From: Allobosea lathyri
Lineage (GTDB): Bacteria; Pseudomonadota; Alphaproteobacteria; Rhizobiales; Beijerinckiaceae
DNA length: 64,000 nucleotides
Reading direction: 5' to 3'
Assembly: GCF_900108245.1 (NCBI RefSeq)
Contig: NZ_FNUY01000010.1
Coordinates: 1-64,000 of the forward strand
Shown: piece by piece, positions 24,934 through 34,276 of the stretch
How the letters are laid out: each line of letters starts with the position of its first letter
How positions within the stretch are numbered: the first letter of the stretch is position 1
Notes under the pieces: model-generated
Told to the model about the DNA's origin: nothing
Databases searched by the model: none
What the model saw: the letters and a program-made list of their open reading frames with translations, nothing else
Translations under genes and position numbers: made by a program

Positions 24934-25689
24934 ATGCCGACCACCAACGAGATCGTCCGCGACGCGCTGATCGCGGCCAGGCGCGACAGGTCGCTTGTCG
25001 AGACGGCGAGCCTGCCCGTGCCGACCTCGGTGGGCGAGGGGCTCGCGGTGCAGGCGGCGATTTCCGGACGGCTGGGCCTGTCCGAAGCGGGCTGGAAGGT
25101 CGCCATCGCCGAAGACGGCACGCCAGTCGCGGGGTTGATGCCGGGACCGTATCTCCAGCCCGGCGACGTCTATGAGGGCTCGATCGGTGCCGAATTGCGC
25201 GTCGAGATCGAGCTCGGCCTCAGGCTGGCGCGCGATGTGCCCTTCCGCCCCGCCCAGCCTTATTCGCGCGCCGAGCTTCTGTCCTATTGCGACAAGGCGT
25301 TTCTCGGCATCGAGATCGTCGAGGGTCGCCTCGCCAACTGGGCCGGGCAGGTCGCGTTCCCGCTCTGGCTTGCCGACGCGCTGGGCCATGGCGGATATTT
25401 TATCGGCCCCGATCTCGACATCAAGGTGCTCGACGACCTCACCGGGCTGGGCTGCTTCATCTCGCTCAACGGCGTCACGATCTATGACAAGCCGGCCGTG
25501 CACGGAAACGGCGACCCGATGGCGCCGTTCCTGGCCTGGGCCAATCGCAAGACCGATTTCATGACCGGCCTGCGTGCCGGCCAGGTCGTCACCACCGGCA
25601 GCCTGTGCGGCGGCGTGTTGTCTCCCGGAAAGGGCGAGATCGTCACGAAGCTGAGCCCGCTGGGAACAGTATCGCTGACGCTTCGTTAG
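24934..25689 (+). CDS. 2-keto-4-pentenoate hydratase-like protein (FAH superfamily)
   Basis: 251 aa, matching the length of MhpD/DmpE-type hydratases and related 4-oxalocrotonate decarboxylases, which act on products of aromatic ring meta-cleavage. Visible features are GWKVAIAEDGTPVAGLMPGP (family GYKIG-like region), the acidic metal-site stretch LRVEIELGLRLARDVP, FLGIEIVEGR, and GSLCGGVLSPGKGEIV near the end. An in-frame ATG at 24934 has AAGGGAAGAG upstream. No other ring-cleavage gene is nearby, so its pathway is open. Confidence 0.85.
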   Translation: MPTTNEIVRDALIAARRDRSLVETASLPVPTSVGEGLAVQAAISGRLGLSEAGWKVAIAEDGTPVAGLMPGPYLQPGDVYEGSIGAELRVEIELGLRLARDVPFRPAQPYSRAELLSYCDKAFLGIEIVEGRLANWAGQVAFPLWLADALGHGGYFIGPDLDIKVLDDLTGLGCFISLNGVTIYDKPAVHGNGDPMAPFLAWANRKTDFMTGLRAGQVVTTGSLCGGVLSPGKGEIVTKLSPLGTVSLTLR

Positions 25690-25803
25690 CCAATAGTGCG
25701 TTGCGCCGCGAGTGGAGATCAGTCCATCATCGCGGCGCGATCATCTTCAGAACACAGTTCGACCTTATTTGTTGAGTGAAGCGTGGCGTTGCCTGGAGGA
25801 ATG

Positions 25804-27816
25804 ATGCGGTTGTGGCGGAGGGCGACCCGCGCTGTTGTAAGCGGAGGCAGTTACGCCGTCGTCGCGATGCTGAGCGTCCAGCCTTCGCCTGCGGAAGCCT
25901 TCGATTTTTCGTCTCTGGATATCTTCGGGCTGTTTGGCACCAAGGATCAGCCCCCGCCCGCCAACGCCACGACGCTGCCCTATAAGTTGGAGTTCGATCT
26001 CGGCGACGCCGCCGATGCGAAAGCGCTGACGCGGGCGCTGCAGGACGCTTCGCTGCTCTATCGCCTGCGTCAGGATGCGCCGCCCGATGGCGAGACGCTG
26101 GCGCGCCGGATGGCTGCCGATCTCAATCCTCTTGTCGATGCGCTCTGGTCGCAGGGCTATTTCAACGCGGAACTCGCCATCGCCGTCGATGGCGCGTCGC
26201 TGAAGGTCGGGGCCGAGCCGAACGCTACGCTGGTGCGTGCGCTCGAAGCTCATCGCAACCGCGATGCAGTCCCGATCACGGTTCGCGTCAAGCCGGGGCC
26301 GGTCTTCGGCTTCCGCAACATCGAGGTGGTCCAGCGCGACGAGTCAGGGCCGCCTGCGATCACCGATCCGGCCAAGGTTTCGCGGCTCAAACCCGGCGAT
26401 GCGGCAACCTCGGCTGCCTTGCGTTCGGCGCAGGCCTCGCTTGTCGATTATCTGCGCAACCAGTCGCGCCCGCTCGCCAAGATCGTAGAGCTGCGTCCCG
26501 TCGTGGACCACGCCACCGGCATCATGGATGTCACCTATGTCGTCGATCCCGGCCCCATCGCCGGCTTCGGCGATGTCACGATCGGCCAGACCGTCGACGT
26601 GCCGCCTGCCGTGGTGCGCTCCTTCATCTATCTCGAACCGGGCGATCCCTATTCGCCCAAGGCGCTTGCCGACACTCGCAAGTCTGTCGCCACCATTCCC
26701 GCCATCGGCTCGGTGCGCATCCGCGAGGCCGACAAGCTCGACACTGCCGGCAATCTGCCGATCTTCGTCGACATCACCGAGCGGCCCAAGCGGCTGATCG
26801 GCTTCTCGGCGCGCTATTCGACGATCGACGGCCCGGCGGTGAAGACCTATTGGGAACACCGCAACCTGTTCGGCGGGGCCGAGCGCCTGCGCATCGAGGG
26901 AGACCTCTTCCTCGCACCGCGCATCGACGGCACCAAGATCCAGAAATTCGGCGATTTCGAGCAATCCGACATTGGCGGCCGCTTCGCCTTCAGTTTCCTG
27001 AAGCCGGCGCTGTATGGCAGCCGCTATGATTTCCTGCTCGACGGCATGGCGACGCGCGAGCGTGTCGGCACCAACCGCTATGGCGGCTACACCGCGCGCT
27101 ACGCCAATGTCACCACCGCGATCCGCCGCCGCTTCAGCGATACCTTCTCGGTGCAGGCCGGGATCGAGGTCGAGCGCGGGCAAACCAGCGATGTGCTCGG
27201 GCAGATCGACTACACGCTGGTCGGCATCCCGCTCTCGGTGAAATACGATTCGACCGACAGCCTGCTCGACGCGACGCGCGGCATCCGCGCCATCGCCTCG
27301 GTCGCGCCCTATCCGACTTTCCTCGGCTCGACGGTCGGTGTCGTCCAAACCAAGGCCGCGCTGTCAGGCTATTACGCGCTCGACGACGACGCTCGCTATG
27401 TCCTCGCCGGCCGCATCGGATTGGGCTCGATCGCCGGGGCGGAACTGGCCGAGATTCCGGCGACGCGGCGCTTCTATGCCGGCGGTGGCGGCTCGGTGCG
27501 CGGCTATGCCTATCGCTCGCTGGCGCCGCTCGGCCCGCTCGGCCAGCTGACGGGCGGGCGCAGCCTGTTCGAGGCTTCGGTCGAGGCGCGCATCAAGATC
27601 ACCGATACGATCGGCATCGTGCCGTTCGCCGATGCCGGTACGGCCTTTTCGTCGACCCTTCCCGATTTCAAGGAAAAGCTGCAATATTCGGCCGGCCTCG
27701 GCCTGCGCTACTACACCCCGATCGGACCGATCCGCGTCGATGTCGCAGCCCCGCTCAATCCGCGCAAGGGCGACAAGCCTTTTGCGCTTTATGTCAGCAT
27801 CGGGCAGGCTTTCTGA
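25804..27816 (+). CDS. tamA: Autotransporter assembly factor TamA (Omp85 family)
   Basis: 670 aa from the ATG at 25804 (GGAGGA just upstream; a tandem ATG at 25801 is nearly equal). A signal peptide covers about residues 1-33. Three POTRA-like domains span roughly residues 45-270, and a 16-strand barrel occupies the rest. The Omp85 motif VRGYAYRSL and the C-terminal Phe (YVSIGQAF, an outer-membrane beta-signal) are present. TamA with TamB helps insert some outer membrane proteins and move lipids. The stop overlaps the tamB start (TGATG), so the pair is translationally coupled. Confidence 0.92.
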   Translation: MRLWRRATRAVVSGGSYAVVAMLSVQPSPAEAFDFSSLDIFGLFGTKDQPPPANATTLPYKLEFDLGDAADAKALTRALQDASLLYRLRQDAPPDGETLARRMAADLNPLVDALWSQGYFNAELAIAVDGASLKVGAEPNATLVRALEAHRNRDAVPITVRVKPGPVFGFRNIEVVQRDESGPPAITDPAKVSRLKPGDAATSAALRSAQASLVDYLRNQSRPLAKIVELRPVVDHATGIMDVTYVVDPGPIAGFGDVTIGQTVDVPPAVVRSFIYLEPGDPYSPKALADTRKSVATIPAIGSVRIREADKLDTAGNLPIFVDITERPKRLIGFSARYSTIDGPAVKTYWEHRNLFGGAERLRIEGDLFLAPRIDGTKIQKFGDFEQSDIGGRFAFSFLKPALYGSRYDFLLDGMATRERVGTNRYGGYTARYANVTTAIRRRFSDTFSVQAGIEVERGQTSDVLGQIDYTLVGIPLSVKYDSTDSLLDATRGIRAIASVAPYPTFLGSTVGVVQTKAALSGYYALDDDARYVLAGRIGLGSIAGAELAEIPATRRFYAGGGGSVRGYAYRSLAPLGPLGQLTGGRSLFEASVEARIKITDTIGIVPFADAGTAFSSTLPDFKEKLQYSAGLGLRYYTPIGPIRVDVAAPLNPRKGDKPFALYVSIGQAF

Positions 27817-30800
27817 TGAAGCCGGACCTCATGAAACCAGAATTCTTCAAGCGCGGCCTGACCCTGCCGCGCTTTGCGCTGCTGGCCCTTTTCCTGGCGG
27901 TCGGGCTGGTGGTCTCCGCGCGCTTCGGTGGTTTCGCGCAGGACGCCCAGACCGATCGCGGCATCGTCGCCGACCTGATCTCGAAGGCGCTCTCGAGCGA
28001 CACCAGCCAGGTCTCGATCGGGCAAGTCAACGGCGCGCTCTCCTCCGATGTCGAGATCCGCGACATCGTCCTCTCCGATCGGGACGGCCCCTGGCTCAGG
28101 CTCGACCGCGCTCGCCTGATCTGGACACGCAGCGCACTGCTGTTCCGCAGGCTGGAGGTCAACCGGCTCGAGATCGGCAAGCTCGAGATCATGCGCAAGC
28201 CGGCACCTCAACCCGGCGTCGCCGCCGCTAACGACCAGCCGATCCTGCCCGAACTGCCGCTCAAGCTCATCATCAGCGCCTTCCAGCTGAGCGAACTCGC
28301 GTTGGGCGAGCCGCTTCTCGGCGTGCCCGCCCGCCTGCGCGCGACCGGCTCCGCGACGCTCGGCGCGCCCTCAGAGGGGCTGGATCTCCGGCTGGAAGCA
28401 CGCCGCCTCGATGCGCCCGGCGAATTCACGGTTCGCCTTGGCTTCGTGCCCCAGACCACGCGCCTCCAGGTGGCCGCCAAGGTCGACGAACCGCAGGGCG
28501 GCCTGATCGCGCATCTCGCCAATCTGCCGGACCAGCCGCCGGTCAAGCTGGATCTGAACGGGGATGGCCCGCTCGACGCCTTCCGGTCGAACCTGACCTT
28601 CACGGCCGGTCCGACCATCGGAGCTCAAGGGTCTGCCAATCTCGACCGTTCCGGAAATGCGCGGCAACTCGCACTGGCGCTGGATGCGCGCGTCGAAGGC
28701 CTGATGCCGGCCCCGCTTGCGCCCGTCTTCGCCGGCTCCACCAAACTTGATGGCGCGGTCGGCTTTCTCGACGATGGTGCTGTCGATATCCGCAATCTCG
28801 CTTTGGTCTCGGCGCTGGCGCGCCTCGGTATCCTCGGACGTTATGGTGCCGACAAGACCGTCGATGTCCGTGTCACCGCAGCCGCCCGGCCCAATGCCGA
28901 GGGCCGCACCGTGACCTCCGGCGCTGAGATCGCCCGGCTCGCTTTCGACGCCACGATCAAGGGGCCGGTCGCGGGCCCGACCGTCGTCGCAACGCTCGAT
29001 CTGGGGGACGCAAAGCTTCCGGCAGGCCAGCTCGGCAAGCTCGCCGCGCGTTTTACCGCGACGCCGAACGGATCGATCGGAACCGCCGGCACCCGCATCG
29101 CGCTGGTCGCCGATGGCGAGGCATCCGGCATCGCGCTCACGGATGCGAAGCTTGCCCGCGCCGTCGGCGATCGCGTGACCTTCACCCTGCGTGGCACTGG
29201 CAATGACGACTCCACGGCGGATTTCGAGACGCTTCGGCTGGCGATGTCCGGCGTCGAACTCGATTACAAGGGCAAGTTGGGACAGGCCCGCGTTCTCGGG
29301 CAGCTGAAAGCCTTGCTGCCCGACCTTTCGCGCCTGAGCGGGCTCGCCGGGCGGCCACTGGCGGGCCGCGCCGATATTTCGGCCGAACTCGACGCGACGC
29401 CCCGCACCCACGCCTATGGCGCAACGCTGTCCGGCCAGGCCGATCAACTGGCCACCGGAGAAGCGGCCGTCGACCGGCTGCTTGCCGGCAATCTCACGCT
29501 TGCGGGCCAGGTCAGCGCTCTCGCAGGCGACATCACGGTCACCGGCTTGCGCCTTGCCGGCCAGCACGCTGCCTTCACCGCCGATGGCGGGCTCGGTCCC
29601 GAGCGTTCCGATCTGCGGCTTGCCCTCGCATTGCCCGATCTGAAGCGCGCCGACCCGCGCCTGTCCGGGCGGGGCGACGTCACGGCCCAGGTGACCGGGC
29701 CGCAGAGCAAGCTCGATGCGACCGCCCGCATTGCGGTGGCCAATGCCACTGCTTTGGGGCGCCCGATTCCCCGACTGGCTATCGACGCAGTGGTTCGCGA
29801 CCTGCAGGGCGCACTCGATTCGCGCCTGACGCTCGCCGGCGAGATCGATGCCAAGCCCGCAACCGGCACGATACAGCTCGCGCGGCTGCCCGATGATGGC
29901 TGGAACCTGTCATCGCTCGCTCTTGCGATCGGTTCCGTCCGGCTGAATGGCGCGCTGACGGTCGATCCGGCGAGCCGCGCCGCTGGCCGCCTGACCCTTG
30001 CCGCCCGCAATCTCGACGATCTGTCACCGCTGGCATTGACCAAGCTCGGTGGCCAGCTCGACGCCGATATTGCGCTGGCGGTCGTGGATGGCCGGCAGAA
30101 TGCCAACCTGACGGCGCGCGGAGCCCGTCTTGCCGGTCCTTCCGTCTCGATCGACCGGCTCGATGCCACGATCGGGGCAACGGACATCCGTGGCCGTCCG
30201 GCGCTGGATGCGGCGGTGGCCATCGATCGGGCAGTCGTCTCCGGCGAGGCCATCACCGCGATCCGCTTCGATTCGAAGGGCGCGCCTGATGCCAGCGCCT
30301 TCACGCTGAGCGCGGCAGCGCGCGGATTCTCGCTTGCGGGGGCGGGGAAGCTGGTTCCGGGCGATCCGCTGAAGCTGGAGATCGCTTCCTTCGATGCGCG
30401 CCGCGATGGCCGCAGGATCGCGCTCGCGAATCCGGCTTCGCTGAGCTTTCCGGCCTCCGGCGTCGAGATCGCCAATCTCGCGCTGGCGATCGATGCCGGC
30501 CGTGTGACGCTGGATGGACGCGCCGGCGAGACGCTGGACCTGCGCTTCACGGCCAGCGACGTGCCGCTCTCGGCCGCTCGCATCGCGGCGCCCAAGCTCG
30601 ACCTTTCGGGCACGCTGAACGCACAGGCGCAGATCACCGGGAAGCCGGATGCGCTTAACGGCCCATGGAACGTTCGGATCGCACGGTTGACGACGCCCGA
30701 GACCCGACAGGCCGGCCTGCCGCCGATCGAGATCACCGGGGAGGGCGCGTTCAAGGGCAATCAGACGAGCGTCAACGCAACCGTGAACGCCGGGCGCAGC

Positions 30801-32162
30801 GCGAACCTGACATTGCGCGGAACCGCCCCGCTGAATGCCACCGGAGCGCTCGATCTCAGCGCTCAGGGCCGGCTCGATGCTGCTCTTGCCAATCCCATGA
30901 TCGCCGCAAGCGGCCAGAGGCTGACAGGGGCGGTCGCACTCGACATGCGGGCGGGGGGCACAGCCTCCGCGCCTCGCTTGAGTGGCACCGCGAACTTCAC
31001 CAATGGCAGCTTCACGGATGCGCTTCAGGGTATCCGGCTGACGGCTATCGAAGCCCGCCTGAACGCCAGTGGCGAGAACGTCACGATCGAGCGCGCCGCC
31101 GCGCAGACTGCAAATGGCGGCACGCTCTCCGCCAGCGGCCAGGTCAGGCTCGATCCGGCAGCCGGTTTCCCCGGTTCGGTCCGAATCCAGGGCAAGCGCG
31201 CGCAACTTGTGTCCAGCGGCCTGGTGACGGCGGTCGCCGATCTCGGGCTCGAACTCAGCGGGCCACTGGCACAGCGGCCGCGGATCGGCGGGCGGATCGA
31301 TGTCGTCTCGCTCGATGTCGCGGTCCCCGACCGCCTGCCGGCTTCGCTGCGCCCCGTCGCCGGCATCAAGCATATCAAGCCCAAAGGCACGGCCGCGGCC
31401 CGCCTTGTCGCAGAGCGAAAAGCCCGGCCGCCCACGCGCGGCAACGCCCGGCCGGCCCCGGCGTTCGATGCGATGCTGGCGTTCACCGTCTCGGCTCCGA
31501 ACCGCGTCTTCATCCGCGGACGGGGCATCGATGCCGAGCTCGGCGGGGAAATCAGGGTTGGCGGCACGCTGGCGTCCCCAGCCATCAATGGCGGCTTCGA
31601 CCTGCGGCGCGGCCGGCTGACCGTGCTGAGCCAGCGCCTCGACTTCAGCAAGGGGCGGCTGACCTTCGCGGGCAGCACGATTCCGGAACTCGATTTCGTC
31701 GCCGAAACCCGCGCCTCGGACGTGACCGCCAGAATCATTGTCAGCGGCCCGGCCGACCAGCCGGCCTTTGCCTTCACCTCGCAGCCGGAGCTGCCGCAGG
31801 ACGAAGTGCTCTCCCGCCTGCTCTTCGCCCGCGCTTCCGGCTCGCTTTCCCCGTTCCAGGCTCTCCAGCTGGCGCAGACCGCCGCGCAGTTTGCCGGTGG
31901 GGGCGGTGACGATTCGTTCGAGAAGCTGCGCAAATCGCTGGGCGTCGACAATCTCGACATCCAGGTCGGGGCAGGCGGTCCGACGGTCGGGGCATCGCGC
32001 TATATCGGCGACAATGTGTCCGTCGGCGTGAAAGTCGGTGCGAAGCCGGAAGACAGCGGCGTTTCGATCGGAATCGACGTGACGCGTCGGCTGAAACTCC
32101 AGGCCGAGACCGGGGCGGACGGGAGCGCCGCCGTCGGCGTCGGCGCCGAATGGGAATATTGA
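27816..32162 (+). CDS. tamB: Translocation and assembly module protein TamB (AsmA-like, DUF490)
   Basis: 1448 aa, normal for alphaproteobacterial TamB. A single N-terminal anchor (LPRFALLALFLAVGLVVSAR, about residues 15-35) holds it in the inner membrane. Most of the protein is repetitive beta-structure that would form a hydrophobic-groove bridge across the periplasm. The C-terminal DUF490 region is clear: FTSQPELPQDEVLSRLLFAR and the terminal AAVGVGAEWEY. It is coupled to tamA and followed 400 nt later by a major porin, so it lies in an outer-membrane biogenesis island. Confidence 0.93.
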   Translation: MKPDLMKPEFFKRGLTLPRFALLALFLAVGLVVSARFGGFAQDAQTDRGIVADLISKALSSDTSQVSIGQVNGALSSDVEIRDIVLSDRDGPWLRLDRARLIWTRSALLFRRLEVNRLEIGKLEIMRKPAPQPGVAAANDQPILPELPLKLIISAFQLSELALGEPLLGVPARLRATGSATLGAPSEGLDLRLEARRLDAPGEFTVRLGFVPQTTRLQVAAKVDEPQGGLIAHLANLPDQPPVKLDLNGDGPLDAFRSNLTFTAGPTIGAQGSANLDRSGNARQLALALDARVEGLMPAPLAPVFAGSTKLDGAVGFLDDGAVDIRNLALVSALARLGILGRYGADKTVDVRVTAAARPNAEGRTVTSGAEIARLAFDATIKGPVAGPTVVATLDLGDAKLPAGQLGKLAARFTATPNGSIGTAGTRIALVADGEASGIALTDAKLARAVGDRVTFTLRGTGNDDSTADFETLRLAMSGVELDYKGKLGQARVLGQLKALLPDLSRLSGLAGRPLAGRADISAELDATPRTHAYGATLSGQADQLATGEAAVDRLLAGNLTLAGQVSALAGDITVTGLRLAGQHAAFTADGGLGPERSDLRLALALPDLKRADPRLSGRGDVTAQVTGPQSKLDATARIAVANATALGRPIPRLAIDAVVRDLQGALDSRLTLAGEIDAKPATGTIQLARLPDDGWNLSSLALAIGSVRLNGALTVDPASRAAGRLTLAARNLDDLSPLALTKLGGQLDADIALAVVDGRQNANLTARGARLAGPSVSIDRLDATIGATDIRGRPALDAAVAIDRAVVSGEAITAIRFDSKGAPDASAFTLSAAARGFSLAGAGKLVPGDPLKLEIASFDARRDGRRIALANPASLSFPASGVEIANLALAIDAGRVTLDGRAGETLDLRFTASDVPLSAARIAAPKLDLSGTLNAQAQITGKPDALNGPWNVRIARLTTPETRQAGLPPIEITGEGAFKGNQTSVNATVNAGRSANLTLRGTAPLNATGALDLSAQGRLDAALANPMIAASGQRLTGAVALDMRAGGTASAPRLSGTANFTNGSFTDALQGIRLTAIEARLNASGENVTIERAAAQTANGGTLSASGQVRLDPAAGFPGSVRIQGKRAQLVSSGLVTAVADLGLELSGPLAQRPRIGGRIDVVSLDVAVPDRLPASLRPVAGIKHIKPKGTAAARLVAERKARPPTRGNARPAPAFDAMLAFTVSAPNRVFIRGRGIDAELGGEIRVGGTLASPAINGGFDLRRGRLTVLSQRLDFSKGRLTFAGSTIPELDFVAETRASDVTARIIVSGPADQPAFAFTSQPELPQDEVLSRLLFARASGSLSPFQALQLAQTAAQFAGGGGDDSFEKLRKSLGVDNLDIQVGAGGPTVGASRYIGDNVSVGVKVGAKPEDSGVSIGIDVTRRLKLQAETGADGSAAVGVGAEWEY

Positions 32163-32580
32163 GCGTCGCTCCGATTGCCGGGCGATCGAGGAATCACCTG
32201 TCGGGAAAGCGGCCATAGAGAACCTCTGATCCGGAGCGATTCTGGTTTGGAAGGTTTACAAAACGTGGCCGCCGGGCGCGCAGGGTTAACGACCGGTAAA
32301 TTTCGTGTCTCAAAGCGTGGCGCGCCTGCAACACCGAGGTCCAAAGCACCCCTCCAGACCCCTCGGCAGGCTGATCGCGGTTGATCGGCGATGCGGCTTT
32401 CGTATGGTGGATGGGCGTCGGGACAACCCCGGTCGCTGTTTTTCGTCTTCGCCTCTGAATGGTTCAGGGACGCGGGCGAAAGGCCGGGAAGAGGCAAGTT
32501 CGGCGGTTTTGGTCTCCTGGGACTGTCCGCCAAGAACATGTCAAAGCCCGAGGGTCTCGAAACTCTTTTGGAGGTTACCA
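32163..32580 (+). promoter_or_regulatory. Porin 5' region with weak promoter candidate and long leader
   Basis: This 418-nt stretch between tamB and the porin has no convincing gene. A sigma70-like match is TTGATC (32381-32386), a 16-nt spacer and TATGGT (32403-32408), which would give a leader of about 165 nt. A T-run (CTGTTTTTCGTC near 32442) and an AT-richer tract at 32246-32310 are also seen. The start codon has a strong GGAGG 6 nt upstream. Confidence 0.3.
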
Positions 32581-33966
32581 ATGAAGCTCGTAAAGAGCCT
32601 CCTCCTCGGTTCCGCCGCCGGCATCGCCGCGGTCGCCGGGGCTCACGCAGCTGACCTTCCCTCGCGGAAGTCGGCTCCCGTTGAATACGTTCGCGTCTGC
32701 TCCGCCTACGGCGCAGGCTTCTTCTACATCCCCGGCACCGACACCTGCCTCCGCGTTGGTGGTCGTGTCCGCGCTGAGTACGCTGTCGGCACCCGCTTCG
32801 GGGACTTCCAGGACTCGTACGGCACCCGCGCTCGTGGCCGTCTGAACATCGACGCCCGCACCGCCACCGCTTACGGCACCCTGCGTACGTTCTTCCGTTA
32901 TGAGCTGACCAACAACTCCGGCATCTACAACGTCGGCGCCATCACGCCGTTCAACACCGGTATCGTTGTTCCCGGCACGACCCGCGCTTTCTCCAGCACC
33001 GGCTCCAGCCCGAACCTCGACCTGGCCTTCATCCAGTTCGGCCCGATCACCGCTGGTCGCGCTCAGTCGTTCTTCGATTTCTACGCGAACGACTACAACT
33101 TCGCTTCGACCCGTACCTCGGACACCCGTCTGAACCTGTTGGCCTACACCGCCACCTTCGGTTCGGGCTTCTCGGCCACGATCTCGGCCGAAGATCGCGT
33201 CTCGGGCACGAGCAACCGCGAACTGCCGGGCGTGACGTTCAACCCGAACACCGGTGCCTTCGGCGCCGCTGTCGTTCAGGGCCAGGACTTCCCGGATCTC
33301 GTCGGCTCGCTGCGTGTCGACCAGGGTTGGGGCTCCGCTCAGCTGTCCGGCGCTGTCGGCCAGCGTAAGTACGCTGTCGGTAACACGATCGTCGCCGGCC
33401 TTGCGCCTGTCGATGGTGACGAGATGGTCTGGGCGATCCAGGGCGGCGTCAAGATCAACCTGCCGATGCTCGCCGCTGGCGACAACCTGATCCTGCAGGC
33501 TGCCTATGCTGACGGCGCTCTCGGCTATCTCGGCTGGTACCCGGGCAGCTTCGGCGTCGGCCGTCTCGGCGCTCTGACCCTTGCCGATGCCTCGATCAAC
33601 ACCCTGACCGGCAGCGTCAACAACTCTTCCGGCTTCTCGCTGGTTGCAGCTCTGAAGCACTACTGGACCCCGCAGCTGCGCACCGAGATCACGGCTTCGT
33701 ACTCGGAACTGAAGCTCAAGTACAACAACGCTGGCACCTTCGGCGCCTTCCCGCGTTCGCTTGATCCCAAGGAATACAACATCGCTGCCAACCTGATCTG
33801 GTCGCCCGTTTCGGGTCTGGATATCGGTGTTGAGGTTCTCTACACGCACCTCGACATCCGTAACCAGGTCGGCGTTGTCGACAACTTCAACAACCGCAGC
33901 ACCATCCTCGGCATCAAGAACGACGACGCTCTTGCTGGCCGCTTCCGCATCCAGCGCGACTTCTGA
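32581..33966 (+). CDS. Porin, alphaproteobacterial Porin_2 family
   Basis: 461 aa from the ATG at 32581 (GGAGG 6 nt upstream); a longer frame from 32305 lacks this and buries the signal peptide. The signal peptide is MKLVKSLLLGSAAGIAAVAG AHA. The mature N-terminus ADLPSRKSAPVEYVRVCSAY then GAGFFYIPGTDTCLRVGGRV is the hallmark of rhizobial trimeric porins. The last residue is Phe (FRIQRDF), the outer-membrane insertion signal. Codon use is shifted to GCT, CGT, GGT and AAC compared with neighbours, and a strong terminator follows, both signs of very high expression. Confidence 0.94.
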   Translation: MKLVKSLLLGSAAGIAAVAGAHAADLPSRKSAPVEYVRVCSAYGAGFFYIPGTDTCLRVGGRVRAEYAVGTRFGDFQDSYGTRARGRLNIDARTATAYGTLRTFFRYELTNNSGIYNVGAITPFNTGIVVPGTTRAFSSTGSSPNLDLAFIQFGPITAGRAQSFFDFYANDYNFASTRTSDTRLNLLAYTATFGSGFSATISAEDRVSGTSNRELPGVTFNPNTGAFGAAVVQGQDFPDLVGSLRVDQGWGSAQLSGAVGQRKYAVGNTIVAGLAPVDGDEMVWAIQGGVKINLPMLAAGDNLILQAAYADGALGYLGWYPGSFGVGRLGALTLADASINTLTGSVNNSSGFSLVAALKHYWTPQLRTEITASYSELKLKYNNAGTFGAFPRSLDPKEYNIAANLIWSPVSGLDIGVEVLYTHLDIRNQVGVVDNFNNRSTILGIKNDDALAGRFRIQRDF

Positions 33967-34276
33967 TCGGTTCTCCGATCCTAGTCGGGAGGCCCCGGGG
34001 AAACCCGGGGCCTTTTTTGTTTGTTTTCTGTGAGTTGAATGATGGAAGGTGCTTGACGATCCCAGACGATCCGGACTGACTTGATCCCGGCCTGGGTAGC
34101 GTCCGCGGAAGACGTGCCTTCAGGCTGGTGAGAGAGCATACTGCGCGCCGGTGAAGCTCGATGAAGCTGATTCTGGACATGCAGGAAGCCGCTCAACCTG
34201 TTGAGTAAACTGTCGTTCCTGCTCTTGCGTGGGCGCTAGGCGCCCCGGGAGCGGAACCGGGATCTGGGGTGCTGGA
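33967..34276. other. Spacer between porin terminator and OmpA-like gene
   Basis: 310 nt. The first 50 nt hold the porin terminator. The remainder has no open frame longer than about 15 codons with a ribosome site (one tiny ATG frame at 34161-34208), and no RNA gene I recognise. It probably carries the promoter of the OmpA-like gene. Confidence 0.5.
33991..34018 (+). terminator. Intrinsic terminator of the porin gene
   Basis: A perfect 9-bp stem GGCCCCGGG / CCCGGGGCC (33991-33999 and 34004-34012) with a GAAA tetraloop is followed by TTTTTT. It starts 25 nt after the porin stop. This is the strongest terminator in the window. Confidence 0.95.

Noticed and set aside
30024-32216. 730-codon minus-strand frame opposite tamB
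   Set aside because: Mirror of the tamB reading frame with no ribosome site or homologous motifs.
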